This document shows, one piece after another, positions 40,458 through 49,844 of a stretch of 64,000 bases of DNA. The DNA comes from Acholeplasmataceae bacterium (lineage in GTDB: Bacteria > Bacillota_I > Bacilli_A > Acholeplasmatales > Acholeplasmataceae), in the NCBI GenBank assembly GCA_021108415.1, contig JAIOQX010000006.1, positions 365,884 to 429,883 on the forward strand, read 5' to 3'. The stretch's first letter is position 1; the number at the start of each line of letters is the position of its first letter. Below the pieces are notes generated by a model. It did no database searches, was not told where the DNA came from, and saw only the letters and a list, made by a program, of their open reading frames with translations. A program made the position numbers and the translations under genes.

Positions 40458-41199
40458 CGAAGATAAGATTTTAGGTAATATACACTCAATAGAAACATTT
40501 GGAACTTTCGATGGTCCCGGTATTAGATATGTTTTATTCCTACAAGGATGTCCATTTAGATGTCAATATTGTCATAATAGAGATACATGGAGCACAAACA
40601 AAAATATTAATATGAGCGTAGAAGAAGTTTTGCATGATTTTGAAAAGTACAGTTATTTTTACAAAAACGGTGGAATCACAGTCAGTGGTGGTGAAGCATT
40701 ATTGCAATTACCATTCGTGACTGAATTGTTTAAAACTGCTAAGGAAAGAAATATACACACATGTTTAGATACCTCTGCAGGATGCTATAGAAAAACAAGT
40801 ATCAACGCGTATGAAGAATTACTGAAGTACACAGACTTAGTGCTTTTAGATATTAAACATATGGATGATCAAAAGCATATGATTTTGACAAAAAGTACAA
40901 ATAAACATGTTTTAGAATTTGCTGTACTACTAGATCAATTAAAGATTCCAACAATAATTAGGCATGTTCTTATACCTACGATAACAGATGATGATAAAGA
41001 TTTAAAAGCTTTGAGAGATTTTACAGATAGTCTTACTAATATTGTAGATATAGAAGTACTACCTTATCATTCAAAAGGAATAAAAAAATGGAATGATATG
41101 GGCATATTATATGAATTAGCACATATTAAAGAACCGACAGAAGAAATGATAGATAAAGCAGAATATATTTTGAAGTCCCATAAACAGTTTAAAAAATAA
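40444..41199 (+). CDS. pflA: Pyruvate formate-lyase activating enzyme
   Basis: A radical-SAM enzyme that installs the glycyl radical on PFL. The [4Fe-4S] motif CPFRCQYC (Cys 36, 40, 43; CxxxCxxC) follows the [14 protein letters not shown] opening typical of PFL activases, and [13 protein letters not shown] is the SAM-binding glycine motif. 251 aa, normal. The ATG lies inside the pflB end, with no separate ribosome site, so its translation probably depends on pflB. Confidence 0.96.
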   Translation: MNLFSEDKILGNIHSIETFGTFDGPGIRYVLFLQGCPFRCQYCHNRDTWSTNKNINMSVEEVLHDFEKYSYFYKNGGITVSGGEALLQLPFVTELFKTAKERNIHTCLDTSAGCYRKTSINAYEELLKYTDLVLLDIKHMDDQKHMILTKSTNKHVLEFAVLLDQLKIPTIIRHVLIPTITDDDKDLKALRDFTDSLTNIVDIEVLPYHSKGIKKWNDMGILYELAHIKEPTEEMIDKAEYILKSHKQFKK

Positions 41200-41204
41200 A
41201 TATA

Positions 41205-41213
41205 TGTTATAAT
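41205..41213 (+). promoter_or_regulatory. Extended -10 promoter before fhs
   Basis: TGTTATAAT just upstream of the hairpin at 41215-41240. It would allow fhs-folD transcription apart from pflBA. Confidence 0.45.
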
Positions 41214-41214
41214 C

Positions 41215-41250
41215 AAAGTATCTTTTAATTAAGATACTTTTATATTTTGG
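41215..41250 (+). terminator. Hairpin between pflA and fhs
   Basis: A perfect 10-bp stem (AAAGTATCTT / AAGATACTTT) with loop TTAATT and then TATATTTT. It may end the pflBA mRNA; because it begins only two bases after a -10 box, it could instead sit at the very 5' end of the fhs mRNA. Confidence 0.6.
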
Positions 41251-41260
41251 GAGGCATAAC

Positions 41261-42847
41261 ATGGAAAAAATTACTAGTATTTGTTCAAGAATTGGTGTGC
41301 AATCAGACGAGTGTATACCTTTTGGTTTTTATAAAGCAAAAATAGATTTAAAGGTGATGAAAAGACTAGAACAAAAAAAAGATGGCAAATTAGTTTTAGT
41401 TACAGCGATTAATCCAACACCTGCAGGTGAAGGAAAAACAACGATTTCAATTGGTCTTGCTCAAGGATTAAAAGAAATTGGAAAATCTCCAGTTCTAGCA
41501 TTGAGAGAGCCAAGTTTAGGACCTGTCTTTGGCCTAAAAGGTGGAGCAACTGGTGGTGGATTATCAAGTGTAGTCCCTATTGATGATATTAATCTTCATT
41601 TTACTGGAGATCTTCATGCGATTACTGCTGCAAACAATCTATTAAGTGCATTAATTGATAATCATATATATCAAGGTAATGAATTGAACATTAAATCTGT
41701 AACTTGGAAGAGAGCTATGGATATGAATGATCGTGCACTAAGATCAATTGAAACACCATCAAGAAAAGATGGATTTGTGATTACTGCTGCATCAGAGATT
41801 ATGGCGATTTTAGCACTAGCACTTGACCTTGATGATTTAAGAAATAGAATTAATAAAATCTTGATTGGCTATGATCAAGAAGATAATCCTGTTTTTGTAA
41901 AAGATTTAGGTGGAGCAGATTCATTGGTGCTTTTATTGAAAGAAGCTATGAATCCTAATTTAGTTCAAACCATTGATGGAGTACCTACATTAATTCATGC
42001 AGGTCCTTTTGCAAATATTGCTCATGGATGTAACAGTATAGTTGCAACTAAAATGGCTTTAAAACTAGGCGATTTTGCAGTAACTGAAGCTGGATTTGGT
42101 GCAGATTTAGGGATGCAAAAATTCTTAGATTTAAAAGTTCCATATCTTCCTAAAGCTCCAGATGCTGTTGTTATGGTTGTAACAATTAGAGCATTAAAAT
42201 CACATGGAAAAGCTAAAGATTTTAATGAAAAAGATGTTAAAGCTTTAGAGGCTGGTATGCCATTATTAGAAAAGCATATCCAAAATATTAAAGGCTTTGG
42301 AATGAATTATATCATCGCATTAAATCATTTTTATAATGATAGTGATGAAGAAGTCAAAGTCTTACTTGATTGGGCTAATGCGCACAATCATCCGATTTCC
42401 CTATGCAAAGGATTTAGCGAAGGCGGATTGGGAATGGTAGATCTTGCAAGTAAGATTTCTGAATTGACACAAAAAGAATCGCATCTAGTTCATACGTATG
42501 AAGAGAGCGATTTGCCAAGAGTTAAAATTGAAAAAATAGCGAAAAACATTTATGGGGCAAAAGATGTTGAATTTTCTGATAAAGCTTTAAGACAACTTAA
42601 AAAATATGAAGAGTTGGGCTGGAATCTACCTGTATGTATGGCTAAAACACCTCTATCTATATCAGGTAATTCAAAATTAGTTGGACTGCCTAAAAATTTC
42701 ACTTTAGAAATTAATAACATAAGACCTTCAATGGGTGCAGGATTTTTAGTTGCATTAACTAAAGGTATTATGACAATGCCTGGATTAAATAAAACCCCAA
42801 GAGCTCTAGATATGAAATTAGATCATGAAGGCAATTTGATAGATTAG
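41261..42847 (+). CDS. fhs: Formate-tetrahydrofolate ligase
   Basis: Interconverts formate + THF + ATP and 10-formyl-THF + ADP. The 528-residue protein has the P-loop region NPTPAGEGKTT, LREPSLGPVFGLKGGATGGG, FANIAHGCNS and KTPLSISG motifs of the family. It is somewhat shorter than the usual 555 or so residues, with no sign of truncation at either end. It is followed by folD after ten bases. Run in the ATP-forming direction it would harvest energy from formyl groups delivered by histidine degradation; run forward it would fix formate from PFL into the C1 pool. Confidence 0.95.
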   Translation: MEKITSICSRIGVQSDECIPFGFYKAKIDLKVMKRLEQKKDGKLVLVTAINPTPAGEGKTTISIGLAQGLKEIGKSPVLALREPSLGPVFGLKGGATGGGLSSVVPIDDINLHFTGDLHAITAANNLLSALIDNHIYQGNELNIKSVTWKRAMDMNDRALRSIETPSRKDGFVITAASEIMAILALALDLDDLRNRINKILIGYDQEDNPVFVKDLGGADSLVLLLKEAMNPNLVQTIDGVPTLIHAGPFANIAHGCNSIVATKMALKLGDFAVTEAGFGADLGMQKFLDLKVPYLPKAPDAVVMVVTIRALKSHGKAKDFNEKDVKALEAGMPLLEKHIQNIKGFGMNYIIALNHFYNDSDEEVKVLLDWANAHNHPISLCKGFSEGGLGMVDLASKISELTQKESHLVHTYEESDLPRVKIEKIAKNIYGAKDVEFSDKALRQLKKYEELGWNLPVCMAKTPLSISGNSKLVGLPKNFTLEINNIRPSMGAGFLVALTKGIMTMPGLNKTPRALDMKLDHEGNLID

Positions 42848-42857
42848 GAGGATTTAT

Positions 42858-43703
42858 ATGATTTTATTAGATGGAAAAGCATTAAGCAAAGAAAGAAATT
42901 TATTGTTAAAACAAAAGATTGAAGCATCTGTATCAAAACATCAAAGAAGTCCTATGCTAGCAATTATTTTAGTTGGAGATAATCCAGCGAGTCTTTCATA
43001 TGTCAAAGGAAAAAAAAGAGCGTGTGATCTTGTTGGGATAAAACATGACATGCATCATTTAGATGAAACAGTTACACAAGAAGCATTAGAAGCATTAATT
43101 CTATCTTTAAATCAAAATGAATTAGTTGATGGCATCTTATTACAATTGCCTATTCCAAAACACTTAGATGATGATAAATTAATTGATATGATTTCAAAAG
43201 ATAAAGATGCAGATGGATTTCATGTAATAAATCAAGGCTATCTTTATCAAAAAAAGAAGACCATATATCCTGCTACACCTAAAGGGATTATGACAATGTT
43301 AAAAGCATATGATATCAATCTTTTAGGAATGAATGCTGTAGTAATCGGAAGATCAAACATTGTTGGATTTCCTGTTGCTAGACTCCTGATGGATCAAGGC
43401 GCAACCATTACTGTTTGTCATTCAAAAACTAAAGATATTGCTTTATATACCAAACAAGCTGACATTATCGTAGTTGCCGCAGGAAAACCCCATATATTAA
43501 CAAAAGATATGGTAAAAAAAGGTGCGATTGTTGTAGATGTTGGTGTCAATAGAGTTGATGGAAAACTTATTGGAGATGCAGATTTTTCTGATCTAAAAGA
43601 TGTTTGTTCATATCTAACACCAGTACCTGGTGGAGTTGGACCTATGACCATTCATAGTTTATTAGAAAATACATACGAACTCTATTTGAAACACATAAAA
43701 TAA
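42858..43703 (+). CDS. folD: Methylene-THF dehydrogenase / methenyl-THF cyclohydrolase
   Basis: Bifunctional enzyme linking 10-formyl-, 5,10-methenyl- and 5,10-methylene-THF. The 281-residue protein has the SYVKGKKRACDLVGI lysine motif (cyclohydrolase), DGILLQLPIPKHLD, the Rossmann VVIGRSNIVGFPVA and the C-terminal TPVPGGVGPMT. It pairs with fhs, and it takes up the methenyl-THF that FchA produces from histidine. Confidence 0.96.
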   Translation: MILLDGKALSKERNLLLKQKIEASVSKHQRSPMLAIILVGDNPASLSYVKGKKRACDLVGIKHDMHHLDETVTQEALEALILSLNQNELVDGILLQLPIPKHLDDDKLIDMISKDKDADGFHVINQGYLYQKKKTIYPATPKGIMTMLKAYDINLLGMNAVVIGRSNIVGFPVARLLMDQGATITVCHSKTKDIALYTKQADIIVVAAGKPHILTKDMVKKGAIVVDVGVNRVDGKLIGDADFSDLKDVCSYLTPVPGGVGPMTIHSLLENTYELYLKHIK

Positions 43704-43762
43704 TTAGTTTTTAATGTATAAACTATTATAATAAAATATATCTATAAGTATATATTTAAATT

Positions 43763-43788
43763 CACCTCACTTTTGGGGTGTTTTTTTT
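43763..43788 (+). terminator. folD terminator
   Basis: CACCTC pairs with GGGGTG (one U-G pair) and is followed by eight Ts. Confidence 0.88.
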
Positions 43789-43790
43789 AG

Positions 43791-43799
43791 TGATATAAT
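43791..43799 (+). promoter_or_regulatory. Extended -10 promoter of ppa
   Basis: TGATATAAT, 39 bases before the ppa ATG and directly after the folD terminator T-run. Confidence 0.6.
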
Positions 43800-43837
43800 G
43801 CTAAAATAATAATGTACTGAAAAAGGAGACTGATTAA

Positions 43838-44377
43838 ATGAATATTTGGCATGATATTAGTAAATCACGCATCACACCTGACAAGTTTATAGCATGTATT
43901 GAAATATCTAAAGGTTCAAAGAAAAAATATGAACTTGACAAAGATACAGGTATGATTATATTGGATAGAATACTTTTCACATCTACCCATTATCCAGCTA
44001 ACTATGGATTTATTCCAAGAACTTATGCGGGAGATAATGACCCTTTAGATGTTTTAGTATTATGTCAAGAAGATATTGAACCACTATCAATAGTTTCTTG
44101 TTATCCGATTGGAGTTATGAAAATGATTGATTCTGATGAAATTGATGAAAAGATTATTGCGATACCATTTGGAGATCCTTCTTTAACACAATATAAAGAC
44201 ATTCACGAACTACCAGCCCATTTATTAACAGAAATGGGACATTTCTTTGAAGTTTATAAGTCATTAGAAGGTAAAAAGACTTATATTCTTGATATTGAAG
44301 GTAGAGAAGCAGCAAAGAAAATTATTTTAGAAAGCATGAAAACATACGAAGAGAAATTCGGAAAGACAGGTCAATGA
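43838..44377 (+). CDS. ppa: Inorganic pyrophosphatase (family I)
   Basis: Hydrolyses pyrophosphate to phosphate. The 179-residue protein has the family I metal site in YAGDNDPLDVLV (aspartates of the DxDPxD signature) and YGFIPRTY before it; length is typical of bacterial soluble enzymes. Ribosome site AAAGGAGACT. It is followed by yebC after three bases. Confidence 0.96.
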   Translation: MNIWHDISKSRITPDKFIACIEISKGSKKKYELDKDTGMIILDRILFTSTHYPANYGFIPRTYAGDNDPLDVLVLCQEDIEPLSIVSCYPIGVMKMIDSDEIDEKIIAIPFGDPSLTQYKDIHELPAHLLTEMGHFFEVYKSLEGKKTYILDIEGREAAKKIILESMKTYEEKFGKTGQ

Positions 44378-44380
44378 TTT

Positions 44381-45115
44381 ATGGGTAGAGCGTTTGAGGT
44401 AAGAAAAGTTGCGATGGGTAAAACCGCAGCTGTAAAAAGTAAGTTATATGCAAAATATGGAAAAGAAATATATATGGCGGCTAAAAGCGGCACACCAGAT
44501 CCAGAATTAAATCAAGCATTAAAGAGAATTATTGAAAGAGCAAAAAAAGATCAAGTTACAGCTGACGTGATTAAACGTGCGATTGATAAAGCTAAAGGTG
44601 GTTCTGAAGAAAACTATGCTGAAGTTAGATATGAAGGGTTTGGTCCAGGGAATTCATTATTAATTGTTGAATGTTTAACAGATAATGTGAATAGAACAAT
44701 TGCTGAAGTTAGAAATGCTTTTACAAAGACGAATGGAAAACTAGGAGTTTCAGGATCGGTACTCCATCAATTTAACCATCAAGCAGTTTTCACAATTCCA
44801 GGGATTACTGAAGATGAAGTGTTAGAAACGTTAGTGTTAAATGATGTTGATGTGACTGATATAGAAGCTGAAGAAGATGGTGTAACCATATTAGGAGACG
44901 CTAATAATTACAATCAAATTAGAACTGCATTTACTGAAGAAAATGAAGATTTTGAATTTGTTACTGAAGAAATTATGTGGTTACCTATTATGGATACAGA
45001 ACTTACGACAGATGAAGATAAAGCCACTTTTTCAAGATTATTAGATATGTTGAATGAACTTGATGATGTGCAAGATGTTTACCATAATGTTAAGCAAGAT
45101 CAAAGTGATTTATAA
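44381..45115 (+). CDS. yebC: YebC/PmpR family protein (YeeN type)
   Basis: Member of the YebC/TACO1 family (244 aa), first described as transcription regulators and more recently linked to translation of proline-rich stretches. MGRAFEVRKVAMGKTAAVKSK shortened here to MGRAFEVRK is the YeeN-type start; KDQVTADVIKRAIDKAKGG and YEGFGPGN are shared by the family. Placed directly behind ppa, probably co-transcribed, and closed by a terminator. Confidence 0.93.
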   Translation: MGRAFEVRKVAMGKTAAVKSKLYAKYGKEIYMAAKSGTPDPELNQALKRIIERAKKDQVTADVIKRAIDKAKGGSEENYAEVRYEGFGPGNSLLIVECLTDNVNRTIAEVRNAFTKTNGKLGVSGSVLHQFNHQAVFTIPGITEDEVLETLVLNDVDVTDIEAEEDGVTILGDANNYNQIRTAFTEENEDFEFVTEEIMWLPIMDTELTTDEDKATFSRLLDMLNELDDVQDVYHNVKQDQSDL

Positions 45116-45140
45116 AGACTATAAAATAGGAAAAAAATAG

Positions 45141-45183
45141 AAAAGATGATCGCATGAAAATGCTTTAGATTATCTTTTTATTT
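45141..45183 (+). terminator. yebC terminator
   Basis: AAAAGATGATC pairs with GATTATCTTTT, with an inner GCAT-GAAA-ATGC stem, then TTTATTTATTT. Confidence 0.8.
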
Positions 45184-45194
45184 ATTTCTTATTA

Positions 45195-45203
45195 TGTTAT
45201 AAT
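45195..45203 (+). promoter_or_regulatory. Extended -10 promoter of glyA-rnf
   Basis: TGTTATAAT lies 28 bases before the glyA ATG, with AGGAGGAAAA as ribosome site. It is the only promoter seen before the rnf genes. Confidence 0.6.
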
Positions 45204-45231
45204 AAGTCGAAGACTACGCTAGGAGGAAAAT

Positions 45232-46485
45232 ATGAACTTAAAAATGTGTGATCCTTTGATGAACAATTTCATTGAAAGTGAAAAAAACAGACAAGAATTC
45301 AATATTGAATTGATTGCGTCTGAAAATTTTGTTTCGCAAGCTGTTTTAGAAGCTCAAGGTTCAATTTTAACGAATAAATATGCTGAAGGATATCCAAAAA
45401 AAAGATATTATGGTGGATGTGAATTTGTAGATCAAATAGAAACTGAAACTAAAAGCAGATTAAAAAAATTATTTAACGCAAAATTTGTTAATGTGCAACC
45501 ACACTCTGGTTCTCAAGCAAATATGGCAGTATATCAAGCGTTATTAAATCCTGGCGATACAATTTTAGGTATGTCATTATCTGAAGGTGGTCACTTAACA
45601 CATGGATTTAGACTGAATTTTTCAGGAAAACTTTATAAGAGTTTTTTCTATGGAGTAGATAAAACAACTGAAATGATTGATTATGAAGAGGTTAGAAAAG
45701 TTGCCTTAGAGGTTCAACCTAAATTGATTATTGCAGGTGCAAGTTCTTATTCTCGAATCATTGACTTTAAAAAATTTAGAGAAATTGCAGATGAAGTTGG
45801 AGCATATTTACTAGTTGATATGGCACATATTGCAGGTTTAGTTGCTGCAAATTGTCATCCGTCGCCTATGAATTATGCACATGTTGTCTCATCTACAACA
45901 CATAAAACATTAAGAGGCCCTCGTGGAGGAATTATCTTAACAAATGATGAAGAAATAGCTAAAAAGATTGATAAATCTGTTTTTCCAGGTATGCAAGGTG
46001 GACCTTTGATGCATGTGATTGCAGCAAAAGGTGTTGCGTTTGGTGAAGCTTTAGATCCTTCATTTACGACATATCAAGAACAAGTTGTAAAAAATTCTAA
46101 AGCACTATCTAAAGCACTTGCTAAATTAGGGTGTCGCATAGTTAGTGGTGGGACTGATAACCATTTATTATTGGTTGATGTGAAATCACAATATAAAATT
46201 ACAGGACTAAAAGCAGAAACAATATTGCATGAGGTTGGTATAACGTGCAATAAGAATGGATTACCTTTTGATGATGAAAAACCACATTATACAAGTGGTA
46301 TCAGATTAGGTACTCCAGCAGTAACAACAAGAGGTTTTATTGAAGAAGACATGGAAGTGATTGCTCTACTCATTGATAAAGTATTAAGAAATATCGATAA
46401 CGAAGATATTTTAAATCAAGTAAGAGACGAAGTCATAAACATAGCAAAAAAATATCCGTTATATGGGAAAGGAAAACAGAAATGA
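45232..46485 (+). CDS. glyA: Serine hydroxymethyltransferase
   Basis: PLP enzyme interconverting serine + THF and glycine + methylene-THF. The 417-residue protein has the LIASENFVS opening, [11 protein letters not shown], the [12 protein letters not shown] cofactor strand and the lysine motif [14 protein letters not shown]. The stop overlaps the rnfC ATG (ATGA), so it is translated together with the electron-transport operon. It connects to the same C1-folate pool served by fhs, folD, ftcD and fchA. Confidence 0.97.
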   Translation: MNLKMCDPLMNNFIESEKNRQEFNIELIASENFVSQAVLEAQGSILTNKYAEGYPKKRYYGGCEFVDQIETETKSRLKKLFNAKFVNVQPHSGSQANMAVYQALLNPGDTILGMSLSEGGHLTHGFRLNFSGKLYKSFFYGVDKTTEMIDYEEVRKVALEVQPKLIIAGASSYSRIIDFKKFREIADEVGAYLLVDMAHIAGLVAANCHPSPMNYAHVVSSTTHKTLRGPRGGIILTNDEEIAKKIDKSVFPGMQGGPLMHVIAAKGVAFGEALDPSFTTYQEQVVKNSKALSKALAKLGCRIVSGGTDNHLLLVDVKSQYKITGLKAETILHEVGITCNKNGLPFDDEKPHYTSGIRLGTPAVTTRGFIEEDMEVIALLIDKVLRNIDNEDILNQVRDEVINIAKKYPLYGKGKQK

Positions 46486-47780
46486 TTGAAAAAACAAAAT
46501 TAATTCCTGATGGTAAAAAAGAATTAAAGAAATTACCAATCGTTGATTACACTGATTCAAAGTATTTATACTATCCAGTAACAAGTTCTAGATGTTCTGA
46601 TGGTGAAACTTGTGTTATTGGTGGTCAATTTGTAAAAGTCGGAGAAGTCATTGGAACCAGAAAAGGTGCTTTCTTTGAACAACCTATGCATGCTACTGTA
46701 AGTGGTGAAGTGATGGGGAATGAGAAACACGTTGATCAAAGTGGAAAACTTGTAGATTGTTTAATTGTAAAAAATGATTTCAAGTATGAATTACATGAAT
46801 CTATTAAAGACCGTACAGAAGAAGAAATTAACGCGTTAACAAAAGAAGATTTTGTTAATATTGTTAAAGAAACAAGTTTGGTTGGTCTAGGAGGAAGTGC
46901 ATTTCCTACATATATTAAACTAAGTACAGAAGATCAAATTGATGTGGTTATGGCAAATGGGGTTGAATGTGAACCAAATTTGATTAGTGACTATGCATTA
47001 ATGATGACTAATCCAAAAGCTGTTATCGAAGGCTTAATCTATGCGATGAAAGCTTCTGGAGCTAAAAAAGGAATTATTGCAATTAAGAAAAAATATAAAG
47101 CGATTGAAGAAAGATTAGCTTTTGATTTAAAAGAATATTCTAATTATGATATAAAAATTGTAAAAGTTGGTAATTATTATCCTCAAGGATGGGAATTACT
47201 TGCGATAAAGAATGCTTTAGGTATTAAGATTCCTCAAGGTGAACTGTTATCTAAGTATGGTGTACTTAATTTTAATGTGTCTACACTTGCATCTATATTT
47301 GCAGCAGTTAAACATAGATTGCCAGTATTGGAAAGATATATATCATTAAGTGGAGATGGTATCAAGAATCAAAAATTTAGAGCACGAATTGGTACTTTGA
47401 TGACTGAATTGATTGAAAATGTTGGAGGATATAAAGATATCGATATTCCTAAGGTTTTAATCTTAGGTGGTCCAATGATGGGTGTGAATGTATCACAAGA
47501 TGATATCGTCATGACACATACGACAACATCACTCATCGTTCAAAATCAGGAAGAATTATTTGAAGAACCATGTATTCATTGTGCTTCATGTGTCTATTCT
47601 TGTCCTGTTGAGATTCAACCAGTGCAAATTATGAACGCATATAAAATTAGAGATAAAGATATGATTAAAAATCTAGAGGTTAATAAATGTATTGAATGTG
47701 GACTATGTTCTTATGTATGTCCATCTAAAATTCATTTAACTGAAACCATGCGCAAAGCAAAACGCTTTGCGAGTAAATAG
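46482..47780 (+). CDS. rnfC: Rnf complex subunit C (NADH-oxidising side)
   Basis: Peripheral subunit of the ion-translocating ferredoxin:NAD+ oxidoreductase, 432 aa. It has the [20 protein letters not shown]-binding glycine motif, the [14 protein letters not shown] block and two C-terminal [4Fe-4S] motifs, [12 protein letters not shown] and [12 protein letters not shown]. First Rnf gene, joined to glyA by an ATGA overlap and followed by rnfD after nine bases. The cysteine patterns are complete, so this protein alone brings two clusters to the complex. Confidence 0.95.
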   Translation: MIEKTKLIPDGKKELKKLPIVDYTDSKYLYYPVTSSRCSDGETCVIGGQFVKVGEVIGTRKGAFFEQPMHATVSGEVMGNEKHVDQSGKLVDCLIVKNDFKYELHESIKDRTEEEINALTKEDFVNIVKETSLVGLGGSAFPTYIKLSTEDQIDVVMANGVECEPNLISDYALMMTNPKAVIEGLIYAMKASGAKKGIIAIKKKYKAIEERLAFDLKEYSNYDIKIVKVGNYYPQGWELLAIKNALGIKIPQGELLSKYGVLNFNVSTLASIFAAVKHRLPVLERYISLSGDGIKNQKFRARIGTLMTELIENVGGYKDIDIPKVLILGGPMMGVNVSQDDIVMTHTTTSLIVQNQEELFEEPCIHCASCVYSCPVEIQPVQIMNAYKIRDKDMIKNLEVNKCIECGLCSYVCPSKIHLTETMRKAKRFASK

Positions 47781-47789
47781 GAGGACGAT

Positions 47790-48869
47790 ATGATGCAAAC
47801 AATTAAACAAACAAGTCCTTATATTCGTAAGGATGTAAGCACTAAGCGCATGATGATTGATGTGTTAATCGCTTTAATTCCTGTTGTATTATTTTCTATT
47901 TATAGATTCGGTTGGGATTCTGTTATTAGAATTGTAGTTTCGCTAGTTGTCATGGTAGGTCTAGAAGCAATCGCTTTTGGCATGATGCAAAAACCTGTCA
48001 AAAGTGACAGCTTTAAAGAGAGATTAAAATCAAGATATAAAACTTTTACAATCAATAACATTACCGCTCCTGCGGTAAGTGCAATAATATTTGCAATGTT
48101 GGTTCCTTCAAAGTTACCAATATACGCTGTAGTTGCTGGGGCTGGTTTTGGTATTATTGTAGCTAAGATGTTATTTGGTGGTATGGGATCTAATATCTTT
48201 AATGTTGCAGCTGCAGGGCGTATATTTATTGCACTGGCATTAACAAATATGTTTTCTGGAACTTATGAAGGTGTAGATATCATTGCTGGTGGAACTGCAT
48301 TAACTGCAATTAGAACTGGTGCTGGATTTCCTTATACGTTAAATAGTTATTCATTAATCGATATGTTCTTAGGAAATATTCCTGGAGCAATGGGTGAAAT
48401 AAGTGCATTAGCCATATTAATTGGTATGGCATATTTATTGATTCGTAAATCTGCAGATTTTAGAGTGATTGTTTCATCTTTAGCAACATTTACACTTTTA
48501 ATATTTGTTGCAGGTTTAAAACTATATCCTGATCAAGTGATTGAATATACATTGTTCCACTTATTATCAGGTGGTATCTTATTTGGGGCTGTCTTTATGA
48601 TCACAGATCCTGTAACATCTCCGATTACAAGACCTGGTAGATGGATGTATGGAATTCTAGTAGGGGCATTAGTTGTCTTAATTAGATTATTTGGTGCATA
48701 TCCAGAAGGTGTTGCGTTTGCGTTGTTGTTTGCAAACATGTTTGTGCCTTTAATTGATTATCCTCAATGGTCGACAAATAAATTTAAACCAGCATTCTTT
48801 ATTGGAACTGGTATTGCAATCCTAGGTTTAATGGCTATTGTATTCTTTGGCGTAGGAGGGTTAGCATAA
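47790..48869 (+). CDS. rnfD: Rnf complex subunit D
   Basis: Membrane subunit (359 aa, multiple transmembrane helices) of the NqrB/RnfD family. SPYIRKDVSTKRMMIDVLIAL opens the family in the form SPYIRKDVSTKRM, and SNIFNVAAAGRIF and ITDPVTSPITRPGRW are conserved blocks. The usual flavin-carrying motif of RnfD (SGAT) is here DIIAGGTALT around residue 170, so the threonine is kept but the neighbouring alanine is glycine. It overlaps rnfG by one base. Confidence 0.94.
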   Translation: MMQTIKQTSPYIRKDVSTKRMMIDVLIALIPVVLFSIYRFGWDSVIRIVVSLVVMVGLEAIAFGMMQKPVKSDSFKERLKSRYKTFTINNITAPAVSAIIFAMLVPSKLPIYAVVAGAGFGIIVAKMLFGGMGSNIFNVAAAGRIFIALALTNMFSGTYEGVDIIAGGTALTAIRTGAGFPYTLNSYSLIDMFLGNIPGAMGEISALAILIGMAYLLIRKSADFRVIVSSLATFTLLIFVAGLKLYPDQVIEYTLFHLLSGGILFGAVFMITDPVTSPITRPGRWMYGILVGALVVLIRLFGAYPEGVAFALLFANMFVPLIDYPQWSTNKFKPAFFIGTGIAILGLMAIVFFGVGGLA

Positions 48870-49843
48870 TGAAAAAATTCTTTGAAAAAAATCCAATGTT
48901 TTATTATACATTCGTATTAGCAGTCGTTTCAATTGCATGTGGTGTAGTCATTGGTGGTGTCAATGCGCTTACTGCCCCAGTTATAGAAGATAACTTGTTA
49001 GCAGCAAAAGTAGAGGCATTTGAAACTGTACTTAATGGTATAGATGATTTTGATGATATTGAAGTTGGTGATGATTATCCATCAACAATTCAAAGTGTGA
49101 GTAAAGGTTATGATGCAGCAGATAATGTATTAGGTTACATTTATGAAGCGTATAACACAAATAAATTTGGGAATATGACAATTGTTGTCAGTGTAGGACT
49201 AGATGGAAAAGTTATAGGTGCAACTTTTGTTGCAATCGAACAAACATATAATGTTCCAGGTACGAAAGAAAATCTAACATTATATATTGGATCTGACATT
49301 TCGAATTTAGCTCCAAGTAGTGACTTGATCTCAGGCGCAACTGGTAGTTTAACAACATTGCAAGCTTTATTAGCAGATGTCTCAGCAGCACACAGTTTAA
49401 CTGCTGGTGCAATTATCTTAGATCCACTTGATGAAGTATATGGTACAGGCTATGTATTAGAAAGTGATGATGCATTTGTACCAACAGCACATGTGATTGC
49501 TAAATCATTAGTTATGCAAGGTGTTGATGAAGTAGGGTATGTTTATAGTTTATCTGGTAGTGGAGATTATCAAGATGGAACGCCTGAAAGTATTGTGATG
49601 GATGTTTATTTTAATGTAAATGATGAAATTGTTGAAATTTTATTACCAGTAAGCACATATAATCATTCAGGTGGAAGCTTTAAAAATAAAAATATTACTT
49701 ATTTAGAATTATTTGTAGGGTTATCAAAAACTGAAATACAGGCTGTTATTGATACAGATCATTCTGATATAGTTGCAGGTGCTTCTAATACAAATGCATT
49801 AATTAATGAACTTTTAGAAGCATTCATAAGTGAGGTGGCATAA
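48869..49843 (+). CDS. rnfG: RnfG-like subunit 1, with two FMN-binding domains
   Basis: A membrane-anchored (TM about 12-32), extracytoplasmic flavoprotein subunit, 324 aa, longer than the usual RnfG of about 200. The first FMN-binding domain ends in DLISGATGS with the predicted flavinylation threonine at 158. A second similar domain follows from about 200 and ends in DIVAGASNT (Ser 306). Both fit the ApbE target pattern Dxx[S/V/A]GA[S/T]. The C-terminal half is closely similar to that of the next gene, so the two arose by duplication. It starts with ATG directly at the rnfD stop. Confidence 0.88.
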   Translation: MKKFFEKNPMFYYTFVLAVVSIACGVVIGGVNALTAPVIEDNLLAAKVEAFETVLNGIDDFDDIEVGDDYPSTIQSVSKGYDAADNVLGYIYEAYNTNKFGNMTIVVSVGLDGKVIGATFVAIEQTYNVPGTKENLTLYIGSDISNLAPSSDLISGATGSLTTLQALLADVSAAHSLTAGAIILDPLDEVYGTGYVLESDDAFVPTAHVIAKSLVMQGVDEVGYVYSLSGSGDYQDGTPESIVMDVYFNVNDEIVEILLPVSTYNHSGGSFKNKNITYLELFVGLSKTEIQAVIDTDHSDIVAGASNTNALINELLEAFISEVA

Positions 49844-49844
49844 G

